Positions 1 through 7,689 of a DNA stretch of 64,000 nt are shown here, in pieces (positions within the stretch are counted from its first letter, which is position 1; each line of letters begins with the position of its first letter). The notes below the pieces were generated by a model. That model searched no databases. It had not been told where the DNA came from and saw only the letters and a list, made by a program, of their open reading frames with translations. Made by a program: the position numbers and the translations under genes. Source of the stretch: Rubeoparvulum massiliense (lineage in GTDB: Bacteria; Bacillota; Bacilli; Rubeoparvulales; Rubeoparvulaceae); contig NZ_CVPE01000006.1 in assembly GCF_001049895.1 (NCBI RefSeq), positions 530,957 to 594,956 of the forward strand, written 5' to 3'.

Positions 1-17
1 TGCAAGCCTTTATCCAA

Positions 18-488
18 CTACTTACCGAAGGAGATCCTTCCCCTACTGAGGAAGCGTAAACCCATGTCATACCACCCATTGAATTGACCATTCTGACGAT
101 ACCAATAATAAGTAACAACGATGGTCGCAATGATCACACTTTGAATTGCAATCGCGATGAATAATCCCATCCCGACAATCCGAATCAGCTCAAGGAGGTA
201 GAATCCAAGTGCACCAGCAATTCCTGCGAGCTTCCTTGATGCTAGAACACGGCTTGCATAAGGATTCCAGCCTGTATGCGCACCACCCTTTTTATACCAA
301 TAATAGGTGAAGATCAGCGAAGCGATGATGGTGAGACTAGGTTCTTGGGCAATCCACCAAAATAGAAAGCCAATTGCGATTGCAACAGCAAGAATTCGCA
401 TGAGCTCGAGGAGCACACAGGATGAACCTATAATGAGGTTACGTAGGGCAGTGAGACGTTGATGAGTTGATGGCTGTTGTTGCGACAT
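18..488 (-). CDS. small membrane protein with internal duplication
   Basis: A 156-residue protein of unknown function. It is strongly hydrophobic and made of two similar halves: each has an LLEL(M/I)RI segment, a membrane stretch, a TYYWY(K/R) motif and then a G-W-N/Y-rich turn (about residues 26-80 and 97-150). This looks like a duplicated two-helix unit giving about four membrane segments. The ATG at 488 follows a strong AAGGAGGGG site. The gene to its right on the same strand encodes a related protein, so the two are probably an operon of paralogues. I do not recognise the family. Confidence 0.6.
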   Translation of the reverse strand: MSQQQPSTHQRLTALRNLIIGSSCVLLELMRILAVAIAIGFLFWWIAQEPSLTIIASLIFTYYWYKKGGAHTGWNPYASRVLASRKLAGIAGALGFYLLELIRIVGMGLFIAIAIQSVIIATIVVTYYWYRQNGQFNGWYDMGLRFLSRGRISFGK

Positions 489-531
489 TCGATCCCCTCC
501 TTATTCATCAGAACACGATTTACTAGTTCCA

Positions 532-936
532 TTATAGCCTTTTATAGTAGTTATTGGAATACCTGTTATTTTTATTACGGCTACGTGTACGGTACCACAT
601 TACTGTAAAAATAATGGCGGCTAAGGGTGGCATTCTGATCAGTACGGTTGTGAGAATGAACATTGCAAGAAAGCCAATTAGCTGAAGTAGATAAAAAGCA
701 ATCTTTACGAGGATTCCCCTTGCCTTACCCGCCAATACTTGCTCATCCCTTGATTGACTGATCCATTTTGGCTTCCAAGGCAGTGCATATTTAATGTAGA
801 GATAGAGCGTAAGGATGATTGCTAAGCTTATAAGTAGAAATGGGTATTCAATGCTCAGAGAAAAGATGAAGAATGAAGTAATAAGGACGAGAACGAAAAA
901 TACTAGATCCAATAATGCTGTCATTGCATTGTGCAA
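532..936 (-). CDS. small membrane protein, paralogue of its neighbour; 5' end possibly frameshifted
   Basis: An open frame of 134 residues from a TTG, hydrophobic, ending in a basic Asn/Tyr-rich tail. It shares the LLQLIGFLAMF...MWYR pattern with the neighbouring 156-residue protein, so the two are probably paralogues of unknown function. The TTG has no good ribosome binding site. A strong site (GGAGGGAG) with an ATG lies at 989, but that frame stops after 22 codons. One missing base near 961-970 would join MALSKQAS to the open frame (KYPSTTWDKLLHNAM...). The true start is therefore uncertain: a disrupted gene, a sequence error, or a weak TTG start. Confidence 0.5.
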   Translation of the reverse strand: MHNAMTALLDLVFFVLVLITSFFIFSLSIEYPFLLISLAIILTLYLYIKYALPWKPKWISQSRDEQVLAGKARGILVKIAFYLLQLIGFLAMFILTTVLIRMPPLAAIIFTVMWYRTRSRNKNNRYSNNYYKRL

Positions 937-1083
937 TAGCTTGTCCCAAGTAGTACTCGGATATTACTTGCTTGCTTACTCAATGCCATGCTATCTCCCT
1001 CCTTTCTACTTCTATCATATGGTTATTAGTATATTCTGTCAATTTTACTTTTAGTTACCATTCCATGGATTGGAGGCTTTTCC

Positions 1084-1551
1084 GTGAATTCTTATGTACA
1101 TGCCGTTATTCACCAATTAGAAGTCGCAAACCTTACCATTGATCAGATGATTTCTTTACTAGATCCTAAAGACTTTAACGTACGACTTGCTCAAAACAAG
1201 CGATCCCTTGGAGAATTAGTCAATCATCTTGTCCTCATCTACCATGCTGATCTTCTCATCGCTGATGGTGCATCTGAAACAGAGATGAATCAATTCTATG
1301 CACAGAGGAAGATCAATTCAATCGAAGAAATGCGATCCACGCTACATGCTGGATTCGAAGCATTGAAGGAAAGATATCGCGGTTATTCTAATGAACAATT
1401 AATGGAGCTGACAAGCTCTTACTGGGGTGTCTCCTATTCCCGATTTGAATGGTTTTTAGAAATCATTGCTCACATCTATCACCACCGTGGTCAATTGCAT
1501 ACTCTTCTCGTTAACCTGGGTACTGATCTACATATCTCACTATTTGAGTAG
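1084..1551 (+). CDS. DinB-family four-helix protein
   Basis: A 155-residue protein of the DinB/YfiT-like superfamily, whose members are four-helix bundles that often bind a metal through three histidines. Visible candidates are His48 in the first helix and His130 and His133/134 in the HIYHHRGQL motif near the C-terminus, which is the family's usual arrangement. Many members act as thiol (bacillithiol) transferases or are stress-linked, but the substrate cannot be read from the sequence. The start is GTG, with GGAGG nine bases upstream. It is transcribed away from the membrane-protein pair and appears to be a single gene. Confidence 0.75.
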   Translation: MNSYVHAVIHQLEVANLTIDQMISLLDPKDFNVRLAQNKRSLGELVNHLVLIYHADLLIADGASETEMNQFYAQRKINSIEEMRSTLHAGFEALKERYRGYSNEQLMELTSSYWGVSYSRFEWFLEIIAHIYHHRGQLHTLLVNLGTDLHISLFE

Positions 1552-1647
1552 TAAGAAAATCAGTCTTGAAGATAGCCTGTAGACAATCGATGGAAACAAC
1601 CGGTATAGAGACATGCTTAGCTGTTGTTTTTGCATCTATAGTCCCTT

Positions 1648-1675
1648 TTGTTCACAAATTCGTCAATGTTATAAT
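1648..1675 (+). promoter_or_regulatory. sigma-A-like promoter of the LRR lipoprotein
   Basis: TTGTTC and a perfect TATAAT are separated by 16 bases, 43 bases before the lipoprotein start codon. Confidence 0.5.
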
Positions 1676-1717
1676 TAGGAAGGTACCACAAAAACTTGTG
1701 AAAAAGTAGGTGATAAG

Positions 1718-2287
1718 ATGCAACGAATGAAGCTTAGCTGGACACTTCTTCTCCTAACCCTATTCCTCATTCCACTTGTTGCCTGTACCCAAGTTCCAGT
1801 TAATGAAGCTACCGTAATCCATATTTCCGACCCCTACTTAGAACAATTGGTTCGTGAACACCTGCAGATCGATGGCGAAATCACCAATAAGCATCTGCTT
1901 CAACTGGAACATCTGGAGTCCTGGGACCATCGTCCTGTTAAATCACTTAATGGACTACAATATGCGAAAAATCTAGAATGTATTATCCTTCCGTTTGCGC
2001 AAATTGATGATCTCACACCTTTAGAAAACCTACCCCATCTTCAAGCGATCCATTTAAAAGGCAACCTGATTGATGATATTGAGAGCCTTACTCTTATGCC
2101 TAATTTGAATTGGATCATTCTTGATCATAATCAGCTTGCGAACCTTTCTTCCCTTCGCGAGCTACAAGATCATCCCAACTTGCAGTATCTCTTTCTACGT
2201 GAGAATCCCCTTACCATGAATAAAAAGGAGTTAAAACAGGTCCAAGCTGATTTAGCCGTTGCTGGAATATATTTGTATCTTAATTAA
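1718..2287 (+). CDS. leucine-rich-repeat lipoprotein
   Basis: A 189-residue predicted lipoprotein. The N-terminus has a basic start, a leucine-rich core and a lipobox LVAC with the modified Cys at residue 23, so it should be anchored to the outer face of the membrane. From about residue 75 to 175 there are several leucine-rich repeats of the short internalin-like type (LE.L..L..I.L..N.I.D). The repeat domain suggests binding of a protein or sugar ligand, but no partner is visible. It has its own promoter and is followed by an unrelated gene. Confidence 0.65.
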   Translation: MQRMKLSWTLLLLTLFLIPLVACTQVPVNEATVIHISDPYLEQLVREHLQIDGEITNKHLLQLEHLESWDHRPVKSLNGLQYAKNLECIILPFAQIDDLTPLENLPHLQAIHLKGNLIDDIESLTLMPNLNWIILDHNQLANLSSLRELQDHPNLQYLFLRENPLTMNKKELKQVQADLAVAGIYLYLN

Positions 2288-2369
2288 GACAGCTGTATCT
2301 CTTTTAGTATGATTGCAATGGATAATTTCTCAACGTTCGGGAAGATTATGGGTGAAGGAGGTGTCAGCA

Positions 2370-2633
2370 ATGGCACGAATTGGTGTAGAAGAAAACCTCA
2401 CCCATGTTGAGGATGCATTAAGAGAACGGGGCTATGAAACAGTTCCTCTCCGCAATGAAGATGATTTTTATGGTTGTGATTGCTGTGTAGTCACTGGTCA
2501 GGATAGTAACCTGATGGGCATTCAAAATGTTAGTTTTGAAGGTTCCATCATTGACGCAAGTGGAATGAATGCCGAGGAAATCTGTCGCGAGGTTGATGAA
2601 CGCGTCAGTAACATGAACAACCGTCAGGGCTAA
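2370..2633 (+). CDS. ykuS: YkuS-like UPF0180 family protein
   Basis: An 87-residue acidic cytosolic protein starting MARIGVEENL and containing the family's two-part layout: an N-terminal segment on opening and closing (L...L...GYEVV) and a central CDCCVVTG(Q)D motif followed by IDASGM. It matches the UPF0180 family of small Bacillus proteins, whose function is unknown. The ATG at 2370 is chosen because AAGGAGGTG lies nine bases upstream; a longer in-frame opening upstream lacks a binding site. The stop codon lies inside the loop of the downstream terminator. Confidence 0.75.
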   Translation: MARIGVEENLTHVEDALRERGYETVPLRNEDDFYGCDCCVVTGQDSNLMGIQNVSFEGSIIDASGMNAEEICREVDERVSNMNNRQG

Positions 2634-2658
2634 GCACCTGACGGTTGTTTTTTATTTT
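2617..2658 (+). terminator. rho-independent terminator of ykuS
   Basis: A perfect 12-base stem (ACAACCGTCAGG with its complement), an 8-base loop and a T-rich tract. The ykuS stop codon sits in the loop. Confidence 0.85.
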
Positions 2659-2676
2659 CTAGCCACGCAGAAAGCT

Positions 2677-3351
2677 CTATTTCAAATCCTTCTTCGATAA
2701 GTACCAATCAATTACTTCTAGTGATGAATCTTGTGTCCGCTCATCTGCAGCTGCTGTTGTTTTAGGTGGTGGAACGATGACCTTATCACCTGGCTTCCAA
2801 TTAGCTCCGGTAACAACACCGTGTTGATCAGATGTTTTTAATGCGTCCAAGACGCGAAGAATCTCAGCCATATTACGACCCGTGGACATGGGGTAGTAAA
2901 TAATCGCCCGAACAACCTGCTTATCATCGATGAAGAAGACGGCACGTGTAGCTGCTGTATCGCTTTGCTCTGGCATGATCATACCGTATTTGCTTGCCAC
3001 CTTCATATTGAGGTCTGCAATGATGGGGAATTCAATGGTAACACCCATCTTCTCTTTAATATTACGTACCCAAGCAATGTGGGAGGTTACACTATCTACA
3101 CTTAAGCCAAGTAATTCTGTGTCACGCTTGCGTAATTCTGGGTAGATTTCTTGGAAAGCGATAAACTCTGTTGTACATACAGGGGTGAAATCAGCTGGGT
3201 GAGAGAATAGAATTAGCCACTTCCCTGCGTAATCGGATAATTTCTTCATGCCATGTGTGGTTATTGCATCAAATTGTGGTGCCTTTTGGCCAATCCGTGG
3301 CATTGCAAACGCTACTTCTTCTGTTCCTTGTTTTTCCATACCTTCTGTCAT
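2677..3351 (-). CDS. 1-Cys peroxiredoxin (Prx6-like)
   Basis: A 224-residue thiol peroxidase that should reduce hydrogen peroxide and organic peroxides. The peroxidatic motif HPADFTPVCTTE places the active Cys at residue 59; the conserved Arg follows in TAATRAVFFID. There is no second cysteine anywhere, so this is a 1-Cys enzyme of the Prx6 type with the long C-terminal extension (...NWKPGDKVIVPPP) usual in that group. The start at 3351 (MTEGMEK) is chosen because AAAAGGAG stands upstream; the longer opening lacks one. Its upstream region carries a small palindrome that may be an operator. It converges on ykuS. Confidence 0.9.
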   Translation of the reverse strand: MTEGMEKQGTEEVAFAMPRIGQKAPQFDAITTHGMKKLSDYAGKWLILFSHPADFTPVCTTEFIAFQEIYPELRKRDTELLGLSVDSVTSHIAWVRNIKEKMGVTIEFPIIADLNMKVASKYGMIMPEQSDTAATRAVFFIDDKQVVRAIIYYPMSTGRNMAEILRVLDALKTSDQHGVVTGANWKPGDKVIVPPPKTTAAADERTQDSSLEVIDWYLSKKDLK

Positions 3352-3474
3352 GCAAATCCACTCCTTTTCTTTTGTAAGCTTAACCAAGTATCAGGCAGAA
3401 CATCCTAGATATTCTCCAGGACATTGATTAAACATGAATTTAGGTCTGATTGATTGGTTGTAAAATTTATTACT

Positions 3475-3487
3475 TGTAATGGTTACA
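3475..3487. promoter_or_regulatory. small palindrome upstream of peroxiredoxin
   Basis: TGTAA-TGG-TTACA, a perfect 5-3-5 inverted repeat in the AT-rich region 124 bases upstream of the peroxiredoxin start. It does not match the PerR box; the binding protein is unknown. Confidence 0.3.
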
Positions 3488-3582
3488 TATTTATTATATC
3501 TTAAAATAATTTCTTGTCAATAATTATTATAATTTAATAATAGAAATAGATAACGCAAGATGAGATGAGTAGATCATCCTGC

Positions 3583-3930
3583 TCAAAGCGTATAACCTGC
3601 ATCATCTAAAGCATGTAGAACATCAGGATCATGATCCTCCTTGCGCCAGGCTGTAACTAAATCACCTTTTGCTGTGAGGACAATACCCCCAGTTCGTGAT
3701 ATGTATAGATACCTTTCACCATTCCACTGCCTTGCGATCAAAAGAGGTGTATTAAAGATGTTTTCAATCTCTTGCCACTGAAGGGAGCGCTCGACACATC
3801 GTTGCATCACATGATCGATGTCGTAGTAACCCCGTAGATGATAAATAGGTACATAGTCAATGATCTGCCCTACGCGGGGATAAAACTTTCCTTGATTGAT
3901 TGGGGACTGATAGATGATCCCTTCATCCAT
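3583..3930 (-). CDS. conserved hypothetical protein
   Basis: A 115-residue protein that I do not recognise. It is soluble, with no signal peptide or membrane segment. The middle contains DVDHVMQRCVERSLQWQEIE-like helical text followed by a beta-rich stretch (RYLYISRTGGIVLTAKGDLVTAWRKEDHD). The layout of a helix followed by strands ending in a VTAW motif is reminiscent of small RelE/PBECR-type nuclease folds, but that is only an impression. The start MDEGII is chosen for the AAGGAG site 10 bases upstream. It stands alone, with no antitoxin-like partner. Confidence 0.5.
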   Translation of the reverse strand: MDEGIIYQSPINQGKFYPRVGQIIDYVPIYHLRGYYDIDHVMQRCVERSLQWQEIENIFNTPLLIARQWNGERYLYISRTGGIVLTAKGDLVTAWRKEDHDPDVLHALDDAGYTL

Positions 3931-4090
3931 ATCCTTTCCACTCCTTAACAACCGAGACTAACGATGATCTTCTTCTAATTATTATGCCCTTTTCAGAAGT
4001 TGATGTGCAAGGAGGTAACCTGATATAGTCTTTAGACCACCAGCGGGCTATGTCGGTGCACCTAATAGATAAGATTGATCATTAAACATT

Positions 4091-4129
4091 AAAAAAACAC
4101 AAGGGAGTGTGTTGATCTACCCCCTTGTG
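4091..4129 (-). terminator. terminator of sodA
   Basis: On the minus strand an 8-base stem (CACAAGGG/CCCTTGTG) is followed by seven Ts, 43 bases after the sodA stop. Confidence 0.75.
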
Positions 4130-4171
4130 ACTCTTCGCTTCATATTCTATTCGACTTACAATATGCTTGCT

Positions 4172-4783
4172 TTACTTAGCAATCGCAGCTAAATAACGAC
4201 GATTTACCTCTGCCCAGTTCACAACATTCCACCATGCTGCAACGAAGTCAGGGCGACGATTTTGGTATTCTAAATAGTAGGCATGCTCCCACACATCCAC
4301 AACGAGAATTGGTGTTTTCCCTTGTGCGAGTGGTGTATCTTGATTGGAGGTACTCATTACTTCAAGCTTGTCTCCATTAACAACGAGCCAGCCCCAACCT
4401 GATCCAAACTGACCTGTCGCAGCCTTAGTCAGAGCTTCTTTAAGATTGGCAAGACGGCCAAAATCTCGCTCAATGGCTTGCGCAACCTCACCGCTTGGTT
4501 CACCGCCACCATCAGGACTCATAATGGACCAGTAAAGATTGTGTGCAAAGTAACCTCCACCATTATTACGCACGGTTGTGCGAATGGCTTCAGGAATTGC
4601 ATCAAGGTTGCTTAGAATCTCTTCAATAGATTTCGCTTGAAGATCTACATGACCTTCTAACGCTTCATTTAATTTATTTGTATAGTTTGCATGATGCTTC
4701 CCATAATGAATCTCCATCGTCCGAGCATCCAAATGTGGTTCCAAGGCATCAAAGGCATATGGTAGTTGTAGTTGAGTAAACAT
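4172..4783 (-). CDS. sodA: superoxide dismutase (Mn/Fe)
   Basis: A 203-residue cytosolic superoxide dismutase that converts superoxide to hydrogen peroxide and oxygen. The four metal ligands are visible: His26 (IHYGKHH), His81 (YFAHNLYW), and Asp163 with His167 ([12 protein letters not shown]). The length and the GSGWGWLVV and NQDTPL segments fit the manganese-preferring Bacillus type. The start (MFTQLQLPY) is set by AAAGGAG eight bases upstream; the longer open frame has no binding site. It is monocistronic, with a terminator behind it, and lies near a peroxiredoxin that could remove the peroxide it makes. Confidence 0.95.
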   Translation of the reverse strand: MFTQLQLPYAFDALEPHLDARTMEIHYGKHHANYTNKLNEALEGHVDLQAKSIEEILSNLDAIPEAIRTTVRNNGGGYFAHNLYWSIMSPDGGGEPSGEVAQAIERDFGRLANLKEALTKAATGQFGSGWGWLVVNGDKLEVMSTSNQDTPLAQGKTPILVVDVWEHAYYLEYQNRRPDFVAAWWNVVNWAEVNRRYLAAIAK

Positions 4784-4981
4784 AGAACTTCTCCTTTCTA
4801 GTATTGAGTAGTAGTTTGGAATGGCTGGTAACCAATCCATATTTATCTTACATCATTGTCACCATTTTGTATATGTAAAACTATTTTTCCTTATGGAAAC
4901 TTAAACTCCCATTTTCTTCGTCTTCTTCTCTTTCTGGTACTTATTAACTTATCAAAAAGAGAACCTTTAGAGAGAACCTTT

Positions 4982-5019
4982 AAAAAAAGCGAAGGAAGCT
5001 ACATCTCCCTTCGCTTTTT
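4982..5019 (-). terminator. terminator of the thioredoxin-like gene, possibly bidirectional
   Basis: A 12-base stem (AAAAAGCGAAGG and its complement) flanked by A and T runs on both sides, about 35 bases after the stop of the redox protein. Confidence 0.75.
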
Positions 5020-5052
5020 GCGCATATTCCATTGCTCACCAGACTCAATCTC

Positions 5053-5292
5053 TTACCGATGTTGAGATATCAACTGCTTAACTTCTTCAACGGACAAGAC
5101 TTTTCCAGTGCTTACTACCTGATCATTGATGACCAAGGCTGGTGTGCTCATCACTCCGTATTTCATGATGGCACCAAGATCCTCTACCTTCTCAACGGTA
5201 GCATCTAGTTCTATGGCATGTACCGCATCGCAGGTATTTCGCTCAAGTTGTTTACATTTTTTACAGCCTGTTCCTAGTACTTTGATCTCCAT
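5053..5292 (-). CDS. small thioredoxin-like redox protein
   Basis: A 79-residue protein of the glutaredoxin/thioredoxin-like redox-active disulfide group (TM0996/MTH895 type). The redox motif GTGCKKC places the two cysteines at residues 10 and 13, and the cis-proline motif MSTPALVIND follows. It is encoded directly after the permease and ArsR-type regulator, an association common in bacteria, so it probably works with the permease on a metalloid or thiol-bound substrate. The internal ATG at 5292 is preferred because AGGAG lies eight bases before it, while the first ATG is too close. Confidence 0.8.
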   Translation of the reverse strand: MEIKVLGTGCKKCKQLERNTCDAVHAIELDATVEKVEDLGAIMKYGVMSTPALVINDQVVSTGKVLSVEEVKQLISQHR

Positions 5293-5325
5293 CTTCATCG
5301 CTCCTATTTCGTATTAATGATTAAC

Positions 5326-6273
5326 CTAGATTATCCAGTTGAAAAGATAGCCAATTATCATGATGCCCACTGTTACTGTTCCCACAAAGGCGGCAATCAG
5401 CTTGGGCTTGATCACCTTACGTAGCAGGATCACTTCTGGCAGGGAAAGAGCTGTGATGGCCATCATAAACGAAAGTGCTGTTCCCGGTGCTACTCCCTTA
5501 TTCATCAACGCCTCGATGATGGGGAGTGAACCGACAGCATTGGAATAGAGGGGTACTCCAATGATGGTGGCAAAGGGTACAGCCAACCAGTTCTCTTCAC
5601 CTGCATAACGAACCAATAATTCCTCTGGTGCATAACCATGGATCCAAGCACCAATGCCGATCCCAATGAGAAGGTAGAGCCAGATTTTTTTCACTGTATC
5701 CGCAACATTCTGCCAAGCATCGTGCAGACGCTCCCTTTGGCTCAGTTGGGCAATCGTTGATTCCCCCATCTGAATCTGATACACATAGGCTTCAATCTGA
5801 TCCTCCATCTTCAACTTGCCTAGGAACCAACCTGCCACCATGGCTAGCACAACACCAAAGAGAATGTATAAAGTAGCGATCTGCCCGCCAAACATGGAGA
5901 AGAGTAGAACTAAGGAAATCTCGTTCACAATCGGCGAGCTGATCAAGAAGGTTAAAGTGATGGACAAAGGAATTCCCGCTTCAACAAAGCCAATAAATAA
6001 TGGCACCGTGGAGCAAGAGCAAAATGGTGAAACTACACCGAGTAAAGCAGCCAGAACAATCCCGAAAAACAGTCGCTTTCCCTGTAGCCATAACTTCACT
6101 TTTTCTGGTGGAAAATAGCTACGTAGGTATGAGATGATGAAAATCATCACGATCAGTAAAAAGAGAATTTTTACCGTGTCATAAATAAAGAAATGGATGG
6201 CACCACCTAAGCGTGTCTCCACCGAGAGTCCCAATAGTTGCGTAACAATCCACGTCGCCAATTGTTCAAACAT
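5326..6273 (-). CDS. permease of the DUF318/ArsP-like family
   Basis: A 315-residue integral membrane protein with about eight hydrophobic segments arranged as two blocks around a hydrophilic middle. The first block carries PFCSCSTVPLF, and the second GVPLYSNAVGSLPIIEAL, the paired signatures of the COG0701 permease family (YraQ/ArsP). Some relatives export organic arsenicals; the substrate here is unproven. It sits between an ArsR-type regulator and a small thioredoxin, so metalloid or thiol-linked efflux is a fair guess. The start could be the GTG three codons upstream; neither has a strong binding site. Confidence 0.8.
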   Translation of the reverse strand: MFEQLATWIVTQLLGLSVETRLGGAIHFFIYDTVKILFLLIVMIFIISYLRSYFPPEKVKLWLQGKRLFFGIVLAALLGVVSPFCSCSTVPLFIGFVEAGIPLSITLTFLISSPIVNEISLVLLFSMFGGQIATLYILFGVVLAMVAGWFLGKLKMEDQIEAYVYQIQMGESTIAQLSQRERLHDAWQNVADTVKKIWLYLLIGIGIGAWIHGYAPEELLVRYAGEENWLAVPFATIIGVPLYSNAVGSLPIIEALMNKGVAPGTALSFMMAITALSLPEVILLRKVIKPKLIAAFVGTVTVGIMIIGYLFNWII

Positions 6274-6335
6274 TATGATCACACTTTCTCTTGAGAATGG
6301 GATAATTCAACCTAGATGGTGAACCCTAGAATTAA

Positions 6336-6671
6336 TTATTCCTTCGATTCAACACCACCCTCATCTAGCTCTTCGAGGATATGACAGACAAGATGATAAA
6401 AAGAGCTTTCTGGATTGAGGGAATAGTGAATCCATTGACCATTACGTCGTTCCTGGACAATCTCCAGATCCTTTAGCTTCCGAAGGTGCTGACTAATGGC
6501 TGGTTGGCTCATTTGAAAGCGCGGAACCAGTTCACAGACACAGTATTCACGTTGCCGTAGCAAATGTAGAATCTGCAGCCTTGTCTTATCCCCTAACAAT
6601 TTGACCACAGGAGCCAACTGATTCAATTTCGCTTCATTCATGCGTTGCTCCACCACCATCATGCTCATCAC
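6336..6671 (-). CDS. ArsR-family metal/metalloid-responsive repressor
   Basis: A 111-residue winged-helix repressor. The recognition helix MSQPAISQHLRKLKDL is clear, and a Cys-Val-Cys pair (EYCVCEL, about residues 44-46) is placed as in ArsR, where it binds As(III) or Sb(III) and releases DNA. It heads an apparent operon with the permease and the thioredoxin-like gene. A 7-base-arm palindrome just upstream is the likely self-operator. Several start codons lie close together behind AAAGGGAAG, so the exact start within residues 1-5 is uncertain. Confidence 0.85.
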   Translation of the reverse strand: MMSMMVVEQRMNEAKLNQLAPVVKLLGDKTRLQILHLLRQREYCVCELVPRFQMSQPAISQHLRKLKDLEIVQERRNGQWIHYSLNPESSFYHLVCHILEELDEGGVESKE

Positions 6672-6689
6672 TTCCCTTTCAGGTATTAG

Positions 6690-6711
6690 TATATAACTAT
6701 ATGCTTATATA
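6690..6711. promoter_or_regulatory. candidate ArsR operator
   Basis: TATATAA and TTATATA form an inverted repeat with an 8-base centre, 19 bases upstream of the arsR-like gene. Size and AT composition fit ArsR-family operators. Confidence 0.5.
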
Positions 6712-6769
6712 ATGCAATCATTATTTTTGCTAAGCATCATGGCTAGCCAATCGCCTAATCAAATCTTCT

Positions 6770-7105
6770 CTATCCTAGCTTGTCCCCTTTTTTCACGGAA
6801 CGTTCAGGAGTAATGAGAACGACGCCTTGCTCTGAATAGATACCAAGAACCAGTACCTCAGAGATAAAATTGGCAACCTGTCGTGGAGGAAAATTAACAA
6901 CACCAAGTACCTGACGACCAATCAGCTCTTCTCGTGTATAGCATTCAGTAATCTGTGCGCTGGACTGTTTTACACCAATCTCTTCCCCAAAATCCACCCA
7001 TAATTGGTATGCAGGCTTTCTTGCCTTTGGAAACTCTTCTACACGTAGAATTTCGCCAACTCGAATATCTAGCTTCAAGAAGTCCTCAAATGTGGGCATG
7101 TTCAT
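6770..7105 (-). CDS. csaA: CsaA-like tRNA-binding chaperone
   Basis: A 111-residue protein of the EMAP-II/OB-fold tRNA-binding family. The text LDIRVGEI...VEEFPKARKPAYQLWVDFG...GVKQSSAQIT...GRQVLGVVNFPPRQVANFISEVLVLG matches CsaA along its whole length, and the size equals the Bacillus protein. CsaA binds tRNA and can assist protein secretion. The start at 7105 is set by GGGAG eight bases upstream; an earlier in-frame ATG has no binding site. It appears monocistronic. Confidence 0.9.
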   Translation of the reverse strand: MNMPTFEDFLKLDIRVGEILRVEEFPKARKPAYQLWVDFGEEIGVKQSSAQITECYTREELIGRQVLGVVNFPPRQVANFISEVLVLGIYSEQGVVLITPERSVKKGDKLG

Positions 7106-7199
7106 ATGGACAACTCCCATTGGTTTCGTTATTCCTAATTATACCCATACATGCACTTAGTGTAAATCCACATACAGCCATGAACAAGTATCCAAGCAT

Positions 7200-7227
7200 A
7201 CACCTCGAGAATTCATACCATATAGTA
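7200..7227 (+). promoter_or_regulatory. sigma-K-like promoter
   Basis: CATATAGTA fits the sigma-K -10 pattern CATA-N3-TA, and an AC dinucleotide lies 17 bases upstream, as in the -35 element. It precedes the first spore-appendage-like gene by about 50 bases. The overlapping CATACCATA also fits the -10 pattern. Confidence 0.4.
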
Positions 7228-7278
7228 AGGCTAACACGCTGCCTGACAGACATCTAAAAAGAGGAAAGGAATGATAAG

Positions 7279-7641
7279 ATGGGTATCAATTGCTGTTGCT
7301 GTCCCCCATTTGAAACACCTATTTACTTTAACGATAGCTTCTGCCGCTATTTCAATGTAGCTTGTGGAACAACCTTGTATGAGGTTTGGGCTGCTGATGT
7401 AGGTATTGTTGAACCATTTGGTAGCATTGTTCTCTATAATGAGGGAAATTGTGCAATTACACTCTACCTTAATAGCTCAGGAAGTAGTACCGCTACTATT
7501 CAACCAGGGGATTCTTTTTCTGGCACTTTCAACAGTCTATTTCGCGTTCAAATTAGCTGTGCTAGTGATGGTACATCTCCATCCCGTTGTAAGGGGCGAG
7601 TTTGTATTGATCTTCATTATCGTCGTACTTCTACCACTTAA
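7279..7641 (+). CDS. endospore appendage (Ena/DUF3992-like) subunit
   Basis: A 120-residue cysteine-rich protein with no signal peptide. It begins MGINCCCCPPF (Cys5-8) and then has a beta-rich domain: GSIVLYNEGNCAITLYLNSS...IQPGDSFSGTFNSLFRVQISC...KGRVCIDLHYR. This order, with a Cys-rich N-terminal connector, a PG-S turn, and a closing C-I-(x)2-HYR strand, resembles the DUF3992 subunits of Bacillus endospore appendages, which polymerise through disulfides between the connector and neighbouring subunits. There are ten cysteines. It is followed 48 bases later by a second Cys-rich gene. The assignment is by pattern, not alignment. Confidence 0.65.
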   Translation: MGINCCCCPPFETPIYFNDSFCRYFNVACGTTLYEVWAADVGIVEPFGSIVLYNEGNCAITLYLNSSGSSTATIQPGDSFSGTFNSLFRVQISCASDGTSPSRCKGRVCIDLHYRRTSTT

Positions 7642-7689
7642 TAGTTCGATAAACTCCAACAAAGAATCAAAAAATTGAAGGTGATACCA

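Noticed and set aside
815-1054. Plus-strand ORF of 79 residues
   Set aside because: It is antisense to the small membrane protein gene and its 5' region, with no binding site or family resemblance.
1596-1640. Terminator after the DinB-like gene
   Set aside because: Only a 7-base stem with a loop of over 20 bases is present, which is too weak.
3475-3560. PerR box before the peroxiredoxin
   Set aside because: AT-rich sequences there match the TTATAAT-N-ATTATAA pattern poorly.
4856-5065. Plus-strand ORF of 69 residues between sodA and the redox gene
   Set aside because: It runs through a terminator and lacks a ribosome binding site.
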